Assembly: GCA_003021005.1 (NCBI GenBank)
Contig: PXRI01000017.1
Location: 63,980-127,979, forward strand
Source: Halobacteriales archaeon QS_1_69_70
GTDB lineage: Archaea > Halobacteriota > Halobacteria > Halobacteriales > Haloarculaceae
Direction of reading: 5' to 3'
DNA: 64,000 nt
How positions within the stretch are numbered: position 1 is the stretch's first letter; each line of letters begins with the position of its first letter. The notes beneath the pieces are model-generated. The model saw nothing but the letters and a program-made list of their open reading frames with translations. It had not been told where the DNA came from and made no database searches. Of the stretch, positions 16,476 through 24,466 are shown one piece after another. Made by a program: the position numbers and the translations under genes.

Positions 16476-17507
16476 ATGCACCGCGTCATCGGCGAGCGGG
16501 ACCCCGGGGAGGTCGCGCCGGACCGTGCGCGGACGCTCCTCCGGGAGATGGTCCGGGCGCGGGTGTTCGACGAGCGGGCCTTCGCGCTCCAGCGGCAGGG
16601 GTGGATGAGCGGTTGGCCGCCGTACCTCGGCCAGGAGGCCTCCCAGGTCGGCGCCGCCGTGGCGCTGGCCGAGGCCGACTGGCTCGTCCCGACCTACCGG
16701 TCGAACGCGATGCAGCTGGCCCGCGGCGTCCCGATGGCGGACGTCCTCAGGTTCCGCCGCGGCCACCCCGAGTTCGCCTCCGGCCACGACGTCCCGGTGC
16801 TGCCGGAGGCGGTCCCCGTCGGCTCCCAGATTCCGCACGCGACCGGGCTCGGGATGGCCGCGAACTACCGGGGCACCAACGAGGCGGTGCTGTGCTGTTT
16901 CGGGGACGGCGCCACCTCCGAGGGGGACTTCCACGAGGGGCTGAACTTCGCCGGCGTCTTCGAGACGCCCGTGGTGTTCTTCTGTGAGAACAACGGCTGG
17001 GCCATCTCCACGCCGACGGCCGCCCAGACCGCAAGCGACACCATCGCCGGGAAGGCCGAGGCCTACGGCATCGAGGGCCGCCGGGTCGACGGCAACGATC
17101 CGCTGGCCGTCCACGAGACGGTCGCGTCGTCGCTTTCCGCCGCCCGCGACGGCACCCCGGTGCTGGTCGAGAGTCTCACCCACCGCGCCGGACCCCATAC
17201 CACGAGCGATGACCCCGCACGCTACGAGGACCGGGCGGCGTTCCCGGCGTGGCGGACGGCCGACCCGATCGAGCGGTTCGTCGAGTACCTCCGCGGCGCC
17301 GACGTGGTCCCGGCGGACTTCGTCGAGTCGGTCCGGTCGACGGCGGACGCGGCGTTCGACGCGGCCCGCGAGTCGGCGGAGTCGGCCGAGCGGGACCCGG
17401 ACGACCTCTTCGACCATGTCTACGACGACCCGCCGCCGCTGCTCGAGCGGCAGCGTGCGGACCTGGCAGAACACCTGCATCGCAACGGCGACCCCTACCG
17501 GCGGTGA
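16476..17507 (+). CDS. Thiamine-dependent 2-oxoacid dehydrogenase E1 alpha subunit
   Basis: The 343-residue protein carries the thiamine diphosphate motif GDGATSEGDFHEG...ENN (GDG to NN spacing about 30). It also has LVPTYRSNAMQLARGV and SHRAGPHTTSDDPARY-type substrate and phosphorylation-loop segments of the PdhA/BkdA family. It would decarboxylate pyruvate or a branched-chain 2-oxoacid as part of an E1-alpha2-beta2 enzyme. No E1-beta, E2 or E3 gene is adjacent, which is unusual because these normally form an operon. ATG 16476 is the family start; the longer frame upstream is non-coding. Confidence 0.88.
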   Translation: MHRVIGERDPGEVAPDRARTLLREMVRARVFDERAFALQRQGWMSGWPPYLGQEASQVGAAVALAEADWLVPTYRSNAMQLARGVPMADVLRFRRGHPEFASGHDVPVLPEAVPVGSQIPHATGLGMAANYRGTNEAVLCCFGDGATSEGDFHEGLNFAGVFETPVVFFCENNGWAISTPTAAQTASDTIAGKAEAYGIEGRRVDGNDPLAVHETVASSLSAARDGTPVLVESLTHRAGPHTTSDDPARYEDRAAFPAWRTADPIERFVEYLRGADVVPADFVESVRSTADAAFDAARESAESAERDPDDLFDHVYDDPPPLLERQRADLAEHLHRNGDPYRR

Positions 17508-17536
17508 GCCGCCGCGCCGGCGCGCCGGCGGTGAGC

Positions 17537-17767
17537 CTACTCGAGACAGACGTAGGTCTTCGTGTCGGTCACGCCCTCGAGGCTCCGGATCTCGGTCGCG
17601 ACGGCGCCGATGACGTCGTAGACCTCCTCGGCCTCGGCCTCGACGATGACGTCGACGTCCCCGGCCACGACGTTCGAGTCCTCGACGCGGTCGTATCCCC
17701 GGACCGTCTCCAGCAGGGACTCGGCGTGGCCGGTGTCCGTCTCGACCATGATGAACGCCCTGACCAT
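17537..17767 (-). CDS. Stand-alone Lrp/AsnC ligand-binding (RAM) domain protein
   Basis: The 76-residue protein is a single alpha-beta sandwich: VRAFIMVETDTGHAESLLE, then VAGDVDVIVEAEAEEVYDV, and a C-terminal ITDTKTYVCLE-like strand (VTDTKTYVCL). It lacks a helix-turn-helix. RAM domains form ring oligomers that bind amino acids or other small ligands. It is divergent from the TrkA-like gene by 100 bp, and a paralogue follows that gene, so the three probably act together. The long frame upstream of ATG 17767 is spurious. Confidence 0.85.
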   Translation of the reverse strand: MVRAFIMVETDTGHAESLLETVRGYDRVEDSNVVAGDVDVIVEAEAEEVYDVIGAVATEIRSLEGVTDTKTYVCLE

Positions 17768-17867
17768 GGGTCGGCTTGACGGACCCCGGCGAAAAAGCTT
17801 TCCCGGCGCCGGCGGGCGCCGCGTGGGATGCAGTAACATTATTGGGCCGGTCGTCGTAGACGCCGCC

Positions 17868-18554
17868 ATGAGGTTCGTCATCGTCGGCGCGGGCCGGGTC
17901 GGGATGCGGACCGCCCGGGTCCTCCGGGAGGAGGGCCACGAGACGGTCATCGTCGAGCCCGATGAGACGAAGGTCAACCGCCTGGAGGACGAGGGGTTCG
18001 AGGTGGTCCACGGCGACGCCAGCGAGGAGGAGACGCTCCTGGCGCAGGACCTCGGTGGCGCCGACGGGGTCGCGGCGCTGTCCGGTGACCTCCTCGTGAA
18101 CGTCGTCGTCTGCATGATGGCGTCGGCCCACGACTGCCGGACGGTGATGCGCGTCGACAACGACTACCGGGAGTACGTCGTCACGAAGTACGCCTCCGAC
18201 GTGGACGAGGTCATCTACCCGGAGCGGCTCGGCGCCATCGCGGCCAAGAACGCCCTCGTCGGCGGTAACGTCCGCGCGGTCGCCGACGTAGCCCAGAACA
18301 TCCAGCTGGTCCAGCTGACGGTCACGACCGACTCGCCGATGAAGGGCTACTCGCTGTCGGAGATCGAGCTGCCCGCCGACGCCCGCATCCTCGCGTTCGG
18401 CAAGGCCGACGGCCAGCTGAAGCTGCCGGATCCCGACCGCTGGATGGAGGCCGGCGACCGCCTGGTCGTGATCGCGGACTTCGCCGTCCTCGAGGACGTC
18501 CAGCGGATCATCGTCGGCGACCGGAGCCCGGCCGCCGTCACCGGGGGTGCCTGA
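17868..18554 (+). CDS. TrkA-type RCK (KTN) potassium transport regulator
   Basis: The 228-residue protein has an N-terminal Rossmann RCK_N domain (MRFVIVGAGRVGMRTA, with acidic E at the end of strand 2 for NAD(H)) and a C-terminal RCK_C domain (about 140-225; VQLTVTTDSPMKGYSLSEI, then DRLVVIADFAVLED). Such proteins gate Trk/Ktr K+ transporters by binding nucleotides. No transporter subunit is adjacent. The gene sits between two RAM-domain genes and overlaps transcriptionally with the one downstream (2 bp gap). TATA-like sequence GTAACATTATTGG lies about 30 bp before the start. Confidence 0.88.
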   Translation: MRFVIVGAGRVGMRTARVLREEGHETVIVEPDETKVNRLEDEGFEVVHGDASEEETLLAQDLGGADGVAALSGDLLVNVVVCMMASAHDCRTVMRVDNDYREYVVTKYASDVDEVIYPERLGAIAAKNALVGGNVRAVADVAQNIQLVQLTVTTDSPMKGYSLSEIELPADARILAFGKADGQLKLPDPDRWMEAGDRLVVIADFAVLEDVQRIIVGDRSPAAVTGGA

Positions 18555-18556
18555 GG

Positions 18557-18790
18557 ATGGTCGTCGCCTACGTCATGGTGAAAGCCCACACGGGGGAGGC
18601 GGACCGGCTCCGGGACGACGTCGAAGCCGTCGATGGCGTCACTGCCGCCCACATCGTCGCCGGCGACGTCGACGTCATCGCGAAGGTCGACGTGTCCTCC
18701 CCCGGCGACGTGAAGGAGATCGCCGCCGACCGCGTCCAGGGGCTGGACGGCGTCGAGGACACCCACACGTACGTCGCGATGGCAGCGTAG
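18557..18790 (+). CDS. Stand-alone Lrp/AsnC ligand-binding (RAM) domain protein
   Basis: The 77-residue protein reads VVAYVMVKAHTGEADRLRD, VAGDVDVIAKVDVSSPGDV and VEDTHTYVAMAA, a single RAM sandwich without HTH. It is a paralogue of the divergent gene at 17537-17767 (same VAGDVDVI core and DT-TYV end). It starts two bases after the TrkA-like gene and is surely co-transcribed with it. A ligand-sensing partner of the K+ regulator is a reasonable inference. Confidence 0.87.
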   Translation: MVVAYVMVKAHTGEADRLRDDVEAVDGVTAAHIVAGDVDVIAKVDVSSPGDVKEIAADRVQGLDGVEDTHTYVAMAA

Positions 18791-18854
18791 TCGGTCGGCC
18801 CACCGCGACACCGCCGGCGTGCGTCTTTTATCCGCGCCCCACCGTAGACATCCC

Positions 18855-19199
18855 GTGCTACAGGTTCGGGGATCGGCCCGCGGGACCGAGCTTACGGGGA
18901 CGCTGTACGAACGCGGGGAGGAGCCGCCACAGTTCCGCGGCGCGCCGGACGAGGACGCCCCGTACGTCTGGGTCTGTGACGCGTTCTATCAGGTCGACAG
19001 CGGCGGGACGACCCAGGAACTCGGCGACCGGGCGGTCCAGGTGGCCTTCGAGACGCCGATGCCGCGGGGGTTCGAGACCCGCGGGGCGGCCATCGAGGCG
19101 GGGACCGAGCACGTCCGCACCCAGTTCGCCCGTCTCGGCATCCCGGCGGCCGACGTGACGGTGGACGTCCTCGAGGTCCCCGACGAGGCGACACTGTGA
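18855..19199 (+). CDS. DUF7113-like haloarchaeal protein
   Basis: The 114-residue soluble protein has the patterns TELTGTLYERGEE, PPQFRGAPDEDAPYVWVCDAF, and VAFETPMPRGFETRGAAIEA followed by HVRTQFARLGI. I recall this as a haloarchaea-only family (DUF7113), function unknown. I chose GTG 18855 because the family starts at the LQVRGSARGT strand; a more upstream ATG at 18819 would add an untypical basic stretch. Its 3' end faces a large non-coding repeat locus. Confidence 0.65.
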   Translation: MLQVRGSARGTELTGTLYERGEEPPQFRGAPDEDAPYVWVCDAFYQVDSGGTTQELGDRAVQVAFETPMPRGFETRGAAIEAGTEHVRTQFARLGIPAADVTVDVLEVPDEATL

Positions 19200-19317
19200 C
19201 GGACCTTCGAAGCGACGGTTCGATGACAGTGGATATTCGTACCGATTTGTGTAATTGTTCGTTCGTATAAACGAGTCAGGGCCATCCGACGATCCGGTAG
19301 TGGAGACTCCCGCCGTC

Positions 19318-19530
19318 CTCGACCGGCTTTCCGATGCCGATACATACGCTACTTCCACCTCCGAAGCCCTCGACCGGCTTTCCGATGCCAACACTTCCGC
19401 CAGTTCCACCTCCGAAGCCCTCGACCGGCTCTCCGACGCAAACATTTACGCCAGTTCCACCTCCGAATCCCTCGACCGGCTCGACCACGACAGCACCCAC
19501 ACCACTACCCACTCCGAAGCCCTCGACCGG
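19318..19530. repeat. 51-bp tandem repeats (about five units) around CCTCGACCGGCT
   Basis: CTCGACCGGCT recurs at about 19318, 19369, 19429, 19480 and 19521 within units of roughly 51 bp. The spacer also conserves TTCCACCTCCGAAGC. On the reverse strand each unit begins AGCCGGTCGAGGGCTTCGGA, which is the same module as GCCGGCCGAGGGCTTTCGAG at 19951-20096 in the other orientation. On the forward strand the frame happens to stay open, giving LDRLSDA repeats. I treat it as non-coding because the same module occurs outside any frame elsewhere. Confidence 0.75.
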
Positions 19531-19539
19531 CTCGACCGG

Positions 19540-19725
19540 CCGGGAGGCACGCTGCGCTCCTCGCTGGCGCTGCGGTGCTTGCGGCCTCCGGGCCGGGTCG
19601 ACCTGCTCACGGCTCCCTGCGGTCGCCGTTCGCATGCGAGGCCTCGGTCGCTTCGCTCCCTGCGGCCTCCCGGTCTCGCCCTTCGAATCCACCAGGACAG
19701 CACCGCGACCGCACCACAGTCCTCC
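19540..19725 (-). ncRNA. Diverged family B element (reverse orientation)
   Basis: On the reverse strand this begins GGTGGATTCGAAGGGCGAGA near 19700, like the starts of the other family B copies (GGCGGACTGAAAGGGCGAGG), and runs into the GCCGGTCGAGGGCTTCGGAG module at 19530. The central hairpin is replaced by GAGCGAAGCGA-type sequence, so the copy is diverged. It forms an outward-facing pair with the copy at 19852. Confidence 0.4.
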
Positions 19726-19851
19726 CCAGCCGACTCGTTCGGCGGGCGCGTCGCGCCCGCCTCCTCGTCCCTCGCGCGCAGAAGCCGACCGCCGCTCGCG
19801 GTTGCTCCCGGCGGTCGACGCGCGCATGCCACGCCGACCGGTCAACCTCCT

Positions 19852-20096
19852 GGTGGACTGAAAGGGCGAGGCCGGGTGGCGGCCGCTGTGAGGGCCCTAT
19901 CCGAGCGAACGCATGTGAGCGAGGATATCCCTCACAGCGTGGTCCGCGAGCCGGCCGAGGGCTTTCGAGGTGGTGGCGGTCTGGGTGGTATCGTGTCCGG
20001 ATGTGTTCGCTAGCCGGCCGAGGGCTTTCGAGGTGGTGGCGGTCTGGGTGGTATCGTGTACGGGTCCATTCGTCGGCCAGTCGAGGGCTTTCGAGG
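19852..20096 (+). ncRNA. Family B structured element with three 63-bp 3' modules
   Basis: It starts GGTGGACTGAAAGGGCGAGG. A hairpin follows: CGCTGTGAGGG (19884-19894) pairs with CCCTCACAGCG (19929-19939), and the inner stem TATCC (19898-19902) pairs with GGATA (19923-19927). Then come three ~63-bp units, each holding GGCCGAGGGCTTTCGAGG or a close variant (from 19951, 20014 and 20075). The copies at 57190-57330 and 57533-57660 keep the fold with changed bases. No convincing coding frame crosses it. Confidence 0.6.
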
Positions 20097-20204
20097 TAGC
20101 TGCTGTCCGTGCCATTGGACCGTATTTCGCTCGTACGAGCTGAGGGCGTTCGGGGTGATTCCGATAGTCCCGATCGAGTTCCCGAACCGATCCAGGGGCG
20201 GATG

Positions 20205-21449
20205 CTACACCACGAGGCCCCAGCGCTCGTCGTCGTAGCTCCGGGCCCGCTCGGCGTCGAACCGGGCCTCGATGGCGCGGCAGAGTGCCGCCTTCTCCTC
20301 GCGGCTGATCCGGGCGAGTTCGTCGGCCTTCGCGACGGCCAGCGGGGGCCCGTGCTCGTGGGCGACGTCCCGCAGGATCTGCATCGAAAGCGCCTCGCGG
20401 CGGTCCGCCTCGCGGGTGAACGCGGCGGGCGCCTCGACGCGGAACAGCTGGTCGCTGCGGGGGTCGTAGACGCAGAAGAAGGTGACCTCGTAGTCGGCCG
20501 GGTCGAGCCGGCGGTCGAGGCCGAGGGCGTCCCCGCCCGCCGAGAGCGGCTCGTCGACGCCGCCGCGGGAGACGAACCAGTTGGTGAACGTGAGCTGGTC
20601 GGTGCGGCGGTCGCCGTCGGCGTCGACCCGCTCGAGGGCGCGCCGGAAGAACGCCGCGTCGTCGACCCAGGGGGCGCGGCGTTGCCGCCGGACCGCGCGG
20701 GTGATGGTCTTCGCGCCGCCGGTCTTGACGAATCCGAGCAGTGGCACGTCCCGGTCGACGAACGTCTCGACGAGTTCGATGTAGCCGGCGACGACGTCGC
20801 GGGGCCGGCGGTCCTCGACGAGCAGGTCCGCGAGTTCCGGGTGGCGGCCGCTCCAGGCCAGAAGCCCTTTCGGGTACACGGGCCCGTCCAGGACGAGCAG
20901 GTCCTCGACGTCGTCTGCCCGCCTCGCGGCGTGTGTCACCTCCGCGAGGTACAGCGAGAGCGCATGGACGACGGCGTCCTCGTACCGGTTGACGTGGGGC
21001 GCCTGGAGGATGCGGCCGCGGGAGTACTCGTTGTCGAAGTCGGTCCAGCCGGCCTCGCCGCAGTCGACGGTGGCGTCGTTCGAGTGGACCGTCGCCACCA
21101 CGGTCCGGGCGCGGTGGAGGTCGAGGTCCGAGGGCACCGCCGCCATCGCCGCCTGGGCGACGTCGAGGACGAGGCCGTTCGTGAACGTCGTCGGGTTGAT
21201 CGTGCCGGAGTCGAGGCCGTGCTGGGTCTCGAACGGCGCCGCCTGGAGGGCGGCGTCCTCGACGTCGATCCGTCGGCGCCGGAGGTCGCCGACCGGTTCG
21301 AGGACGCGGCGGTCATCCTCGACCAGCGGGTCGAGGAACTCCTCGTAAACGGTGTCGGCGAACTCGCCGCGGCCGGTCGGGTCGACCCGTCGGCCGATCC
21401 GGCCGGCGAGGTCGGCGATCCCGTCGAAGTGGACGGGGTCAAGCGTCAT
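20205..21449 (-). CDS. nurA: NurA-domain 5'-3' nuclease
   Basis: The 414-residue protein contains the NurA/RNase H-like core. HGLDSGTINPTTF holds the first metal Asp (DSG), LLVLDGPVYPKGLLAW the second (LDGP), and PLLGFVKTG is the family's (V)GFVK motif. With the HerA translocase, NurA resects DNA double-strand break ends for homologous recombination together with Rad50-Mre11. A HerA-type gene lies 9 kb away at 30609, separated here by the dpp operon. The C-terminal region (EVTFFCVYDPRSDQLFRVE) is typical of the long haloarchaeal form. Confidence 0.88.
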   Translation of the reverse strand: MTLDPVHFDGIADLAGRIGRRVDPTGRGEFADTVYEEFLDPLVEDDRRVLEPVGDLRRRRIDVEDAALQAAPFETQHGLDSGTINPTTFTNGLVLDVAQAAMAAVPSDLDLHRARTVVATVHSNDATVDCGEAGWTDFDNEYSRGRILQAPHVNRYEDAVVHALSLYLAEVTHAARRADDVEDLLVLDGPVYPKGLLAWSGRHPELADLLVEDRRPRDVVAGYIELVETFVDRDVPLLGFVKTGGAKTITRAVRRQRRAPWVDDAAFFRRALERVDADGDRRTDQLTFTNWFVSRGGVDEPLSAGGDALGLDRRLDPADYEVTFFCVYDPRSDQLFRVEAPAAFTREADRREALSMQILRDVAHEHGPPLAVAKADELARISREEKAALCRAIEARFDAERARSYDDERWGLVV

Positions 21450-21593
21450 GCCAACCCTGCGGCGCAGTCGGTGTTAAATGGTGGCCCGGAGACGAGCGTG
21501 CGCCGGCGAGATTCGGCCACCGCCGGGAGCCGGCAGGTCCGCGCCGCCGGAGGATTTAGTATCATCAAATCCGTGGAACCCCCAGCCATCGGC

Positions 21594-21821
21594 GTGGCCG
21601 ACGAGCCCGTCGACCCCAGCGACGTCGGCGAGGTCGACGCGCCGCCCGTCTCGGAGGCGCCGCACGAGATCATCTTCGCCTCACGAGATCATCTGCGAGG
21701 CGGACGAGTCCGTCGCGGCCGGCCAGTCTCGGACAGCCTCGTCCACGTCGCCGACCGCCACACCGACGAGGAGATCGCGCCCGACCCGGCGGGCGACGGC
21801 ACGCTGTCGATCGACTGGTGA
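21594..21821 (+). pseudogene. Small protein gene, probably disrupted by a 19-bp duplication
   Basis: A GTG at 21594 begins VADEPVDPSDVGEVDAPPVS, and the frame ends DSLVHVADRHTDEEIAPDP...LSIDW with a good stop at 21821. Both ends look like a real ~60-70 residue acidic protein. In the middle CACGAGATCATCT occurs twice, 19 bp apart (21663 and 21682), so a 19-bp tandem duplication shifts the frame. Removing it gives HEIICEADESVAAG, which reads naturally, but another shift is then needed before DSLVHVAD. I do not recognise the family. Either a pseudogene or a sequence error. Confidence 0.45.
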
Positions 21822-21940
21822 CCGGCCGAGACGGACAGCCGGCCGTCCCACGGTCGGCGGTCGCCGGAGACCTGGCGGTCAGGGGTCACACCGTGGACCG
21901 TTCCGGTGTGGTTAAACCGCTCCGCGACATCCGGCCAGCC

Positions 21941-22276
21941 ATGTCCGAGCCACCCGAGGCCCGACTCGAGGACGTGACAGCCCTCGTCGACAGGAACGGA
22001 TTAGTCGCACTGTTCGCAAACCGGGTTCGGGCTCGGGTCCTGGTGACGCTGTTCTACGCCGGGGAACCGTTGACGGCGGCGGCGATCGCCGATCACGCCG
22101 GTATCAACCGGAGCGACACCATCGAGGCGCTGGAGGCCCTCGAGCCGTTCGACGTGCTCGAGGTCGACGAGGGGCCGGACCGGACCTACGCCGTCGACCG
22201 GAGCGACGAGTTGGTCGAGGACATCCGGACGCTCGCCGAGTCCGCGACGAACAGGCTGTACGACGGTCCCGACTGA
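21941..22276 (+). CDS. Winged-helix transcriptional regulator, 111 residues
   Basis: A compact wHTH covers residues 12-85: LVALFANRVRARVLVTLFYA, AAAIADHAGINRSDTIEALE (recognition helix), and DVLEVDEGPDRTYAVD (wing). It belongs to the ArsR-like/HTH_20-like haloarchaeal regulators; the target is unknown. ATG 21941 is the first Met of the conserved region. It is convergent with the gene at 22300. Confidence 0.8.
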   Translation: MSEPPEARLEDVTALVDRNGLVALFANRVRARVLVTLFYAGEPLTAAAIADHAGINRSDTIEALEALEPFDVLEVDEGPDRTYAVDRSDELVEDIRTLAESATNRLYDGPD

Positions 22277-22299
22277 CTCGGGCGGGGTCTCGGCGACCT

Positions 22300-22833
22300 T
22301 CACCGTATCTCGACCGTCGTCTCGTCGTAGACACCGCTCTCGACCGGCGCCTCGACGTTGATCGCGGCGCTGATCGTGTACTCGCCCGGGTCCGGCGCGA
22401 CCCACTCGGCACCCTCGACCTGGAACAGGCCGTGCCAGGTGCGGCCGAACGCCTTCCACTCGCCGCGGTCGAACTCCAGGACGCCGGTATCCTGGCTCGG
22501 CGTCTCGGGGACGTGTGAGCCCTCGGGGTGTCCGTCGACCGCCCACGCCCACAGCCGCGGGGAGCGGGTCGGGACGCTGATCGGGACCGGGAGGGCGTTC
22601 TTCATCTCGACGGTGAACGGGACCGGGTCGCCGACCGGGTACGTTTCGGCCGGCGTCGTGACGGCAACCGAGATGGCGCGGTGGCGGAGCCAGGTGGGCG
22701 CCAGGGCGTCGCTGAGCGTCTTCACCGGGAGGCTGCGGGCGGCCTGCGGCGTCCGGTCGTCGTCCCGCGTCCCGGGCCGGAACGGGTCCTCGTCGTCCCG
22801 GTCCAGCGCCCCCGAGTCGTAGATGCGACGCAT
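22300..22833 (-). CDS. DUF7974-like haloarchaeal protein with beta-sandwich core
   Basis: The 177-residue protein begins MRRIYDSGALDRDDEDPF. The region from about 55 to the end is beta-rich (ISVAVTTPAETYPVGDPVPF, EMKNALPVPISVPTRSPRLW, DPGEYTISAAINV), resembling an immunoglobulin-like or intracellular proteinase-inhibitor-like sandwich. I recall it as a haloarchaeal family (DUF7974). A family A element ends 48 bp upstream of the ATG, so the promoter must lie in that short gap. Confidence 0.6.
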   Translation of the reverse strand: MRRIYDSGALDRDDEDPFRPGTRDDDRTPQAARSLPVKTLSDALAPTWLRHRAISVAVTTPAETYPVGDPVPFTVEMKNALPVPISVPTRSPRLWAWAVDGHPEGSHVPETPSQDTGVLEFDRGEWKAFGRTWHGLFQVEGAEWVAPDPGEYTISAAINVEAPVESGVYDETTVEIR

Positions 22834-22881
22834 CGACCCGGCGTAGGTGCTCCAGTAAGGTAGTTCGTTCCCTGCGCCGCG

Positions 22882-23125
22882 GGGCAGTGTTTCGTTTACG
22901 TGTGGAGTAATATTCCGGTGGACGCAAGCCCCCGGCTTCTCGGGTCGGGCGGCTCGCTGCGCGCTTCGCTCACGTCGTTCGCTCCAGTGCTTGCGTCGCC
23001 GTCCTTCCCCGAGAAGCCGGCCCCTTGCGAAGTCCCGCCCGATGTGGTTCACCGAAGGGCCACAGAGCCCAGAGCCCGGTGAGTCGAGGTGCCTGATGAA
23101 CGGCATCCTAATCTGAACACTGCCC
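22882..23125 (-). mobile_element. Family A MITE-like element, copy 1
   Basis: The element is 244 bp. Ends are GGGCAGTGTTTCG at 22882 and the complement of GGGCAGTGTTCAGATTAG at 23125. It is flanked on both sides by GCCGCG (22876-22881 and 23126-23131), a perfect 6-bp target-site duplication. The core holds CCCCGGCTTCTCGGG and its complement CCCCGAGAAGCCGG, which can pair as a long stem closed by GACGCAAGC/GCTTGCGTC. No transposase is encoded. Orientation is opposite to copies 2 and 3 on the chromosome but the same relative to the adjacent gene. Confidence 0.85.
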
Positions 23126-23152
23126 GCCGCGGGCGTCGATCCGGCCGGGTCA

Positions 23153-24466
23153 CTACTCGGTCGCGCCGGACCGGTCGGCGTCCGTCGGCCCGTCGACGCT
23201 GCCGTCCGCATACCGGGGGTCGAACAGGTGACAGGCCGCCCGCCCGGTCTCGATGTCGCGGAGGTCCGGGTCGTGTTCGCGACACGGCGTCACGAACACC
23301 TCCCCGAGCCGCCCGGCGGCCGCCTCGAAGTCGCCGCGAGCGACGGCATCGAGTGCGTCCGACAGCACGGCCTCCGCCCGAGGGTCGGAGAGCGTCTCCG
23401 GAACGCCGTACTCCGCCCTGATCGCTGCCGCGACCAGGCCGGGGTCGTCGTCGGCGTCCGCGTCGATCGTCTCGAAGTCGATGTCGGCCCGTTCGATGCG
23501 CTCCTGGAGTGCCAGGACGGCCCGCCACTCCGCCTGCTCGAACTCGTAGTCCTTCGGCGGGATCACGTGCGGACACCGGGTGTGGAACCGACAGCCGGAC
23601 GGCGGGTCGATCGGCGATGGCACCGAGCCCTCGAGGATGATCCGGTCGGCCTCCCAGTTCGGATCCGGCTCCGGGATCGCGGACAACAGCGCCTCGGTGT
23701 AGGGGTGTTGTGGCGGGGCGAACAGTTCCTCGGGCGTGCCGATCTCGGCGATCTCGCCCAGGTACATGACCGCGATCCGGTCGGCGATGTGCTCGACGAC
23801 CGAGAGGTCGTGGGCGATGAACAGATACGAGATGCCGAACTCCTCCTGGAGGTCCTCCAGCAGGTTGAGGATCTGTGCCTGCACGGAGACGTCCAGCGCC
23901 GAGACCGGTTCGTCGCAGACGACGAAATCCGGGTCGACCGCCAGCGCCCGGGCGATCCCGATGCGCTGGAGCTGGCCGCCGGAGAACTCGTGGGGGTACC
24001 GGTTGGCGTGGCTCGCATTGAGCCCGACGGTCTCGAGCAGCTCCTTGATCCGCTGGTCGCGGGTGCTGCCGGCTGCGAGGCCGTGGATGTCGAGGGCCTC
24101 CCCGATGATGTCGTTGACCGTCAGCCGGGGATTGAGGCTCGACCGGGGGTTCTGGAAGATGAGCTGGATCTCCTTCCGGAGCTCCCGGAGTTCCCGCCCG
24201 GACAGCGCGCCGATGTCCGTTCCCTCGTAGTAGACGCTGCCCGCCGTCGGCTCCTCGAGCCGGAGGAGCGTCCGGCCGACGGTGCTTTTCCCGCAGCCGG
24301 ATTCCCCGACGAGCCCCAGGGTCTCGCCCGGGCGGATCTCCAGGTCGATACCGTCGACGGCCTTCACCCACTCTCGCCGGCCGAGCAGCCGGTCGATGAA
24401 ATCCGTCTCCGAGCGGTAGTGCTTCTCGAGGTTCTCCGCCCGGACGAGCGGTTCGTCGCTACTCAC
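23153..24466 (-). CDS. dppF: Oligopeptide/dipeptide ABC transporter ATPase (DppF)
   Basis: The 437-residue protein has Walker [10 protein letters not shown]-loop [16 protein letters not shown], signature FSGGQLQRI and Walker [10 protein letters not shown]. It ends with the oligopeptide-type extension including the [10 protein letters not shown]...C cluster. A further ~110-residue C-terminal part, rich in acidic residues, is longer than in bacterial DppF and contains a late CHLF segment. It overlaps dppD by 8 bases and is the last gene of dppABCDF. It energises import of peptides or similar solutes. Confidence 0.93.
   Translation of the reverse strand: MSSDEPLVRAENLEKHYRSETDFIDRLLGRREWVKAVDGIDLEIRPGETLGLVGESGCGKSTVGRTLLRLEEPTAGSVYYEGTDIGALSGRELRELRKEIQLIFQNPRSSLNPRLTVNDIIGEALDIHGLAAGSTRDQRIKELLETVGLNASHANRYPHEFSGGQLQRIGIARALAVDPDFVVCDEPVSALDVSVQAQILNLLEDLQEEFGISYLFIAHDLSVVEHIADRIAVMYLGEIAEIGTPEELFAPPQHPYTEALLSAIPEPDPNWEADRIILEGSVPSPIDPPSGCRFHTRCPHVIPPKDYEFEQAEWRAVLALQERIERADIDFETIDADADDDPGLVAAAIRAEYGVPETLSDPRAEAVLSDALDAVARGDFEAAAGRLGEVFVTPCREHDPDLRDIETGRAACHLFDPRYADGSVDGPTDADRSGATE

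Noticed and set aside
16341-18131. Reverse open frame of 596 codons opposite the E1-alpha gene
   Set aside because: Arg/Gly-rich shadow composition; the forward strand has a clear thiamine-dependent enzyme.
19255-20013. Forward frame with LDRLSDA repeats
   Set aside because: The repeat unit is the reverse complement of the family B 3' module found outside any frame; no start signal or family.
20109-21821. Forward open frame of 570 codons opposite nurA
   Set aside because: High-GC shadow frame of nurA. Only its last ~75 codons look protein-like and are reported separately.
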